Assembly (NCBI RefSeq): GCF_014898055.3
Contig: NW_023601212.1
Coordinates: 42,148,329 to 42,212,328 of the forward strand
Source: Talpa occidentalis
Taxonomy: Eukaryota; Chordata; Mammalia; Eulipotyphla; Talpidae
Direction: 5' to 3'
DNA: 64,000 nt
Part shown: positions 57,031 to 64,000 of the stretch, in pieces
Layout: each line of letters begins with the position of its first letter
How positions within the stretch are numbered: position 1 is the stretch's first letter
Translations under genes and position numbers: made by a program
Notes under the pieces: generated by a model
Database searches by the model: none
What the model was told of the DNA's origin: nothing
Seen by the model: only the letters and a program-made list of their open reading frames with translations

Positions 57031-58509
57031 AAAAAACAACTAGCAATAACAAATGTTGGTGAGGATGTGGAGTAAAAGGAATTCTCCTACACTGCTGGTG
57101 GGAATGCAAACTGGTCCAAACACTATGGAAAGCTGTGTGGAGATTCCTCAACCTGCTAAAGATGGAACTACCATATGATCCAGCAATTCCACTCCTAGGA
57201 TCTAACCAAAGGACACAAAAACATTATTCAAAAGGACACCTCTACCCTACGTTTATTGCAGCACTATTTACAATAGGTAAGCTATGGAAACAACCCAAAT
57301 ACCCAATAGATGACTGGCTCAAGAAGATATGGTATATATACACAACGGAATATTACTCAGCAATCTAAAAAGATAAACTCGTGCTATTTGCAGCAACATG
57401 GATAGACTATGGAGTATTGTACAGAAAGAGGAAGTCATATGAAGAAAGACAAATTCCATGTGATTTCACTCATATGTGGTAATGCAACAAATAAACATAC
57501 AAATCAAAGCAAACTGAGATTATAAGAACAATCTAGTTGTTATCATAGGAGAAAGGGGTGTGGGGATAGGTAATCGGATAAAAGTGTGGTTATAGATGGA
57601 AACTAGACTTTTGGTGATTAATCTAATGTAGCATATTGAAGCATTGATTTATAACTGTACGGGTGAAACATGACACTCTACACTAAAGTTATTTCAATTT
57701 TACAAAAAGAAAATTGCAGGAATCACTAAAGAAAAATTGAAAATATCATTAATCAGTATCACATAAAAAGGATTTGGACAATAAATGCCATGGAAATTAT
57801 TACATATTGTATATTATCCACAAATAAAGTACACTTAAAAATACTGTTTTAAGTATATTGTAAAATGGACAGAAAGTATTGAGAGAGTAATGTAAGAATG
57901 CATTAACACTCTAGTGGGGTGTCAAAAACATTTAAGACTCCTCAATATGAAATATTTAACAGAATTCCAAAGAACATAAAAGTGATTTGGGCAGGACAGT
58001 GCCATTTAGAATCATGGACTTGCTCATGGCAAAACAAATTTACTGAAAAGAAAAAATAGAATGTGGAAAATTATGAGGCATTAAAATGTCCATATTAATC
58101 ACTGAGGCTTCCATCATGTCATTAAAATTGTTTTTGTAATTTATTCAGAAAGCAAAATAGAAGACTTGAAAGTTTCATATTTGTCATTGATTATATCATG
58201 AATCAGTAGGATTAATTTAGGACACATGAAAGAAAACTTGAAAAGTGTTTCTACATTCTCTGGAGGAGAAATTATGGATATAATTTAAGTGCCCAATGAC
58301 AGATGAATTGATTAAGCATATGTGGTATATATTGAATGTATATATGCCTCTATGTATCTGCATACATGTATTTATGTATATATTACATCTATGTATATAT
58401 GTGTGTATACACACAATACACCCACACAAATGGAAGACTGCTCAGCTATGAAGAGATGAAGTCTGGCCCAATGATAATAGCTGATTAAGAATATATGATA
58501 CATCATTAG

Positions 58510-58965
58510 CTAAGATATAGAAACAACCTAAATGCCCCAAAACAGATAACTGTATCAAGAAAATATGTTCTATATACACAATGAAATACTACTCATCAGT
58601 CAAAAAAACATAAACTCATGCCATTCGCAGCAACATGGATGGAGTTGGAAGGAAGGAAGGAAGGAAAAAGAAAAATATCAGATGATATACTTACAGGAAG
58701 AATGTAGGGAAACCAAAAAGGGGTGTTGGGGGTGGGGAAGACAAAATTTGTAGGCAACTTAGATCTGAGGCTTAAACCAGGGGAAGGGTAGGAAATGAGA
58801 TCGAAATAGAGTTGGGGAGAGCACAAGGAACACTGTGATGGTTCACAGATGAGGTGGTGGTGGGATATTTACCAAGAGTATACCTGAAGGGAGATAGCAA
58901 ATATTGTACAAAAATGAACAATGTAAGAAAATTTAAGAAATCAATAAAAGAAAAATAATATATCT
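58510..58965 (+). mobile_element. Old L1 3' end
   Basis: ORF2 end motifs are visible ('gaaacaacctaaatgcc', 'gaaatactactcatcag', 'cagcaacatggatggag'), then a short GGAA repeat, a 3' UTR and a closing A-rich end near 58955. The AT-rich stretch 58290-58440 before it contains a further L1-like scrap. It is absent from the left paralog. Confidence 0.65.
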
Positions 58966-59005
58966 ATATACTATATATATGGAATATATGTATACATATG
59001 AATAT

Positions 59006-59427
59006 GTACATTTTAGGGTAAGTAGTTTACAGGCTTTTCTGCCCTCCCACCATTAGGATTGCCCTGCCTGATGGGGCACCTGCAACTGTTACATTGTTGC
59101 AAGTGGTCTTATTTACTTCTGTAGGCCATGGGAGGGGTATTGAGATAGTCACCAAGTGAAGCAGAAGCAGCAGCAGAGGCAGGAAAAAGAAGCAGAAGAG
59201 ACAGGAGACAGAAGGGGAGAAAGAACACCAGAGAAGCCCAGAGTGAAGACCTGACGGGGGCCTCCCGGCACCCCTGCCTGCGTGTACCTGGTTGCTGCAC
59301 TACATGTAAAAGATCAATAAAAGCCTGAGAAAGCCACCGAGGGCTCCAGGACTCTCCTTTATCCGTTCTGCTGGTATCATAGAAAACCTGCTCTGTGACC
59401 ATCCTGCCCCTATATACATGCATACAA
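59006..59427 (+). mobile_element. Probable LTR remnant
   Basis: The sequence is unlike its surroundings: purine-rich, with 'gatcaataaaagcctgag' carrying AATAAA, then a U5-like end. Edges near 'tgtacattttaggg' and 'cctatataca' could be imperfect inverted ends. No target duplication is convincing, so the class is uncertain. Confidence 0.4.
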
Positions 59428-59835
59428 GGGAATACTGCTCAGCTACTAAAGGATGAAATCTTGCCAATTGAGACAACAGATATGGAACTGGAAGAGATCA
59501 TCTTAAGTGGAGAAAATCAGAATGAGAAAGACAAATGGCAAACGATTTCACCCAAATGTGTAATATAGAAAAACAAAACAAAGGGGGAAAAAAACAGACA
59601 AAACCAAAACAAAGCAAGCCCTAGAAGTCTGACTATACAACTGAGACTACAAGAGACAGAGGACAGGGGAGGGAGCAAAGGGGGAAGGGGACCAATGGAC
59701 CACAGTGGAGACCTATGGGTACCTTGATGATTGATGGGTGTGGTGTGGTAACAGATCTGAAGAGCAAAAGCCTCTGAATTATAAACAGAGCTATAAACCA
59801 ATGTTACTGCAATAAAATTTGAACAATAAAAATTT
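59428..59835 (+). mobile_element. Old L1 3' end
   Basis: 'gaatactgctcagctac', 'atatggaactggaagagatc' and a terminal 'atgttactgcaataaaat' mark an L1 ORF2 end and 3' UTR of the older type, similar to 17141-17605. Confidence 0.65.
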
Positions 59836-60977
59836 CCTGAGAAAAGAGAAAAATAGCATTACATTTTTTGAAACTAAATTGTAATTGAGTGATATTTGTA
59901 CTAGTCTGATCATATTTTAGAATGCCATTTCAATGAAAAATATGTGAAAACCGTTGCCATTTTATACAGATGTGATATAACCCCAGATTTTGGACAAATT
60001 GTACAAACCTCCAGATGTTTTACTTTGGTTTTATTCAAGTCTCTTAGTTGTGTCCTGTGACTGTGGCGAGCAGAAAGGGGAGGTGGAAGGACAGAGTTGG
60101 AGGGAGCTGAGAGGACTGTTGGGTGTGGTGCAGTAACAATATCTGAAGGGGGAAAATGTAAACCTCTAAAACAGAAATCAAATAACAATGTAAACCAATG
60201 TGAACTTAATAAATATGTTATAAGTCAAATGAGACACTTTAAACATCTTTCTCAAAATTTTATGGCAACACGCATCCAATAAACCCAGAGAGAATAAATC
60301 AATGTTCTAAAGTACTGGGGTTTGAAATAGTTAAACTGGAAGAGTATTCGGATCCAGAAGGACAATTTGAGGGGCTTCATCTGTGACAGCAGCCTGGAAA
60401 TAGGTCAGGTTGTACAATCTCTCAAAAATTGTGAGAAAGGAGTTGATAAGCATTTAGGAGTAAAAGTGTGCGTATGAGATTCTTATTTTGCTTTAACTAA
60501 TGTAATTTGAACCAGCATATCAATACCTTCTGTTTTACAAACAAGAAATGATTTGCATATTCATGGAGACAAAAGTTTGATATCAAAATAATAGTATAGT
60601 AAAGAATAGGTAAAGAAAATGATGTAACAGATATGTAAATCTTAATAGAAATGCCGAAGGGTGTTATGTCAGTCACTTGATAACCAGTAAAAAGTACAAT
60701 TCCCCTGAAATGGAAGGGGGAGTTATGTAGGATCAACTAAAACATTTTATATAAAGCAATTTTTTGTTTGATGAAAACAGCTGAAAATATAAGGTATTGA
60801 ATGTTGTGGGTGGTGAAAATCTGCCTATGTGGTTTTATAGAATCATTCACAATTTAGTTGATCAAATGACTGAGACAACTGCTGAGATTTGACTGCATGG
60901 AGGGGTTGAATTTGTAAAAATATAAGAGAATTATGAGAAGTAGGACTTTGCATTTAATTATAATTCTCTTAAAGACT

Positions 60978-62223
60978 ATGCATTGGAGCAAAGAAAATCT
61001 GTACAATAAATGGTGCTGGGAAAACTGGGTCGCTACATGCAAAAGAATGAAGCTTGACCACTACCTCACACCATACACAAAAATCAACTCAAAATGGATT
61101 AAAGAACTAGACATAAGACCCGAAACCATAAAATACATAGAAGGAAATATAGGCGAAACACTGTGTGATTTGCACATCAAAGACATCTTTACAGACACAT
61201 CACCCAAAGCAGTGACAGTGAAGACAAAGATAAACAGCTGGGACTACATCAAATTAAAGAGCTTCTGCACAGCAAAAGAGACAATAACAAAAACAAAGAG
61301 AAACCCCACTGACTGGGAGAACATTTTTGCACATAACACTAATGATAAAGGACTGATCACAAAAATCTGCAAAGAGCTGATGAGACTCCACAACAACAAA
61401 GAAAATAATCCAGTCAAAAAATGGGCAGAAGAGCTAAAAAGAAACTTCTCTGAACAGGAAATGCAAATGGCCAACAGGCATATGAAAAAATGTTCAACAT
61501 CACTTGTAATCAAGGAAACGCAAATCAAAACTACCATGAGATACCATCTCACACCAGTGAGAATGGCACATATTAAAAAAACTAGCAACAACAAATGTTG
61601 GCGAGGGTGTGGAGAAAAAGGAATTCTCCTGCACTGTTGGTGGGAGTGCAAACTGGTCCAACCACTATGGAGAGCTGTGTGGAGATTTCTGGACCTACTA
61701 AACATAGAGCTTCCATATGATCCAGCAATTCCACTCCTAGGTATTTACCCAAAGGACACAGAAACATCAATTCCAAAGAACACCTGCACCCATATGTTTA
61801 TAGCAGCACTATTTACAATAGCTAAGCTTTGGAAACAGCCCAAATGCCCAAAGGTGGATGACTGGATCAAGAAGATGTGGTACATATATACCATGGAATA
61901 TTACTCAGCATTCAAAAAAGATAAACACATGCAATTTGCAGCAACATGGATGGCGCTGGAAGGGATCATGCTCAGCGAAATAAGCCAGAAAGAAAAAGAA
62001 AAATACCGGATGGTCTCACTCATAGCGGGAATCTAGAGAACTTAAATAAGGGACCAGGAAAATGAATAACTATAAGAAAGTGAAAATCAAAATCAACAAA
62101 AAACTATGAACCAGAGACACTTTTTGGGGAGTGGGGGGCGGGAGGGGAGGGATTGAGGTCAGAATGGGGGGGTTGCAATTGTATGGGAAATATAAAAATA
62201 AAATTTATTATTAAAAAAAAAAG
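60978..62223 (+). mobile_element. Young 5'-truncated L1 ('E') with open ORF2 C-terminus
   Basis: It starts inside ORF2 ('tatgcattggagc') and runs to a poly-A end near 62223. One frame is open for about 350 codons to the ORF2 stop at 62036. It includes the [20 protein letters not shown] block, the [18 protein letters not shown] knuckle and [19 protein letters not shown]. Endonuclease and RT are absent, so it is a fragment, but its lack of stops marks it as recent. The left paralog (near 1795-1815) is unoccupied. About a dozen target bases present there are missing here, which suggests a small deletion on insertion. Confidence 0.9.
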
Positions 62224-62659
62224 AAACTGAGAACAGACACAGCACTGTGAAAATTGATAGTCATGTTAAAAGAAAATGCTGACTTTTGAGCAGCAAGAGT
62301 TCTACCGATTATCCCTTGAACATCCTTCCCTCCATCCTACCTTCCTGTTTCTGCTCTCACACGCTGCTCGCCCTGGGCTCACGCTGGTCTTGAGAGTTCT
62401 TGCACTATCCGGGAAAGCTCCTGCTCAGGACCTTCCCGCCGACAATCCTACTGCTGAGAACACTCTCAGGCCCACATGGACCCGTGGCTCTGTTTATTCT
62501 AGGCCCTAGAAGGACAAATCACTGAAGAGCAGGAGTAGCTTTTACAAAAGTAAATTAGATCTTGTCCTTCAAAGGGCACCTGCTCCCCCTAACAGTGGAG
62601 TGAAATTCCATGCCCTCCTGAAGCCACTATGTAAACAGAGAGGAAGCACTCAAAAGGCA

Positions 62660-62973
62660 ACTTGTACAACTACTCTATGACCCAGCAATCCTTTCTCAGA
62701 GTATATTAAAGGGAAGTGAAAACAGGACGTTGCAGAAATACTTGCATTCACCAGTTCACTACAGCATTACTCACAATACAAAACATGGAAAGAGCCTAAA
62801 TATCCATCCACGCATGAATGAATAAAGAAGCTGTGAGATTATATACATGTGACTATTATTCACCCAAGAGAAAGAAGGATATCAGTCTATTTATTATTCA
62901 GTCAGGTGAAAGAAGAAAATCCTGCCATTTGAGACCACAAGGATGGAGCTTGAAATAAACCAGACAGTGAAAG
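62660..62973 (+). mobile_element. Old L1 3' fragment (paralog of 2270-2590)
   Basis: The same degraded ORF2 end motifs as at 2270-2590, shared by both copies of the older duplication. Confidence 0.7.
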
Positions 62974-63740
62974 ACAAATTGGGCATGGTGTCATTTATAT
63001 TAGTATCTAAAAAAAACCCAGAAATTCTAAACCTCAAAGTACATCCTTTAGTGAGGGCCCTACTGACTTCACCGTTTTGGTGGGACCAGAACTCCTGCTA
63101 TAAAATTGGTGCTGCCTCAGGTCATTGTACTTGCTGATTCCTCTTCTTCTAACACTCTTTCCTCAGGAATTCATCCCAGCTCTCAATAGCTACCTCACAT
63201 CCACCTTCTCCAGTAGCTTATCCCAGAGAGGTCTCTGGAAACTGTTTTTCCCTTTACTTGCATTCTCTGGATATGGAGAGGTGCTTGTCCCTGTTTCCTT
63301 TGGACTGGAAATCACACTGTAATATCATTTAATATCACTAGACTAAGCCATTATCTGACCTACCAGCCTGACTTACATAGAAACAAGAGGAAGGTTCACA
63401 CACACCAGGGACTTTCTGCATTGTACAAACACCACTTTGGAAAGGAACTGTAGTATCCAATTATGTGAGTGATGAGTGTTATATGACTCAGAAGTTCCAC
63501 CACAGAGGAATTCTCTGGAAAGTGCAGCATGAGGCACATTCAAGGACATTTGGTAAGTGAAATGTTCCTGATCCACAGTAGGGTGAATACCCTAAATGTG
63601 ACACCCACTAGGTGGACGCTGCCATTGTCAGAGGAATGGGAGAGACATGCAACTGCTCCTACCAACCTAGATGAATCTCAGAAGCATGAACAGAAGAAAC
63701 CGGAGCTGCCATCATGGAAAGCCACTGGATTTACCTTAAA
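62974..63740. other. Intergenic DNA
   Basis: Beyond the homology with the left flank. I see no coding region, RNA gene or confident repeat; the open frames here are short and lack domain motifs. Confidence 0.4.
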
Positions 63741-63744
63741 AAGC

Positions 63745-64000
63745 TAAAACTGGAAATACTATATACCCAGTGATCCCACTCTTGGGCTTATATCCAGAGA
63801 ATACAAATCATCAACTCAAAATAATTACATGCTCCACAATGCTCAGAGTGACACTGTTCACAATAGCAAGGACATAATGGCACCTAAATGCACATAATCA
63901 GATGATTGGATCAATAAGTTATGGTCTATCCACTCCTATTCAGCCAAAAGGATAGATGAAATGCAGCCCATTTCCCACAAAATGTTGAGAAATTAGGGAA
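63745..64000 (+). mobile_element. Old L1 ORF2 C-terminal fragment, cut by the window end
   Basis: Weak L1 motifs in plus orientation ('cagtgatcccactcttggg', 'cacaatagcaaggacataatg', 'gatgattggatcaataag'). Strongly diverged. Confidence 0.6.

Larger units (their letters stand above)
54395..57712 (+). mobile_element. L1 C remainder (ORF2 RT to 3' end), three-way interrupted
   Basis: It resumes at the RT palm region (HHDQVGF..GYMDFF, 54405 on) where 26264 and 48212 left off. It passes an ADDM box near 54830, the [18 protein letters not shown] block (55005-55241) and the [17 protein letters not shown] block (55522-55758). It is then broken by a solo LTR (55927-56202) and a nested L1 (56377-57030), and ends in the 3' UTR near 57712. 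It has many stops and is inactive. The joins show that L1 D, the LTR and the nested L1 all arrived after L1 C. Confidence 0.8.
57787..62973 (+). repeat. Right copy of the older direct duplication (partner 1-2590)
   Basis: Homology to 1-2590 is collinear but interrupted by 58135-60060 and by the L1 at 60978-62223. The solo LTR of the left copy is absent (clean AAAT at 60864-60867), as is the (TA)n run. Homology to the left ends near 62973. The left boundary cannot be set because the window begins inside the partner. Confidence 0.85.

Noticed and set aside
60933..62036. Long open frame of 367 codons as a possible new gene
   Set aside because: It matches the L1 ORF2 C-terminal part and lies in a 5'-truncated L1 with a poly-A tail. 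The first codons are flanking DNA read in frame.

Overview
This window is placental-mammal nuclear DNA from an olfactory-receptor locus. It is A/T-rich and packed with LINE-1 (L1) elements. It also holds tRNA-derived SINEs with (AAATA)n tails, solo LTRs of endogenous retroviruses, one MIR and one MaLR-type LTR. There is no bacterial-type gene organisation, no CRISPR array and no RNA gene outside SINEs. The SINE would probably identify the order, but I cannot name it with confidence. The only convincing cellular gene is a single-exon class II olfactory receptor (OR) of 315 codons on the minus strand at 18632-19579.

Layout. 1-2590 is a diverged copy of 57787-62973, an older direct duplication that brackets the locus. 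2591-5429 is intergenic DNA with a MIR. 5430-7671 holds two 5'-truncated minus-strand L1s. 7740-16170 is a full-length minus-strand L1 ('A') broken by two later insertions. 16171-21892 carries a MaLR LTR, an old L1 tail, the OR gene and two adjacent solo LTRs, one of which contains a SINE. 21893-26264 is the 5' part of an old plus-strand L1 ('C'), and 26278-32357 is a younger, nearly full-length L1 ('D') inserted into it. 32435-37532 is a young minus-strand L1 ('B') that runs into a run of exactly 100 N. Immediately after the N run, 37633-54394 repeats 15685-32444 almost base for base. 54395-57712 is the remainder of L1 C, carrying its own solo LTR, nested L1 and SINE. 57787-64000 is the second copy of the left flank, with extra L1 and LTR pieces.

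The main result concerns the roughly 16.76 kb direct duplication around the gap. The copies differ mostly by one-base homopolymer length changes plus a few substitutions. The OR is open in copy 1 but has three one-base homopolymer deletions in copy 2. L1 B follows copy 1 but is absent at the matching site after copy 2. The simplest reading is two haplotype contigs, one with and one without L1 B, placed end to end by a scaffolder. A real tandem duplication by recombination between L1 B and L1 A is the alternative, because the gap falls inside L1 5' UTR sequence in the same orientation on both sides.

I found no new molecular system. The remaining interest lies in datable nested insertions: solo LTRs and L1s with target-site duplications, paralogous empty sites, short 3' transductions, an ORF1-ORF2 read-through in L1 A, and tandem repeats inside L1 5' UTRs.
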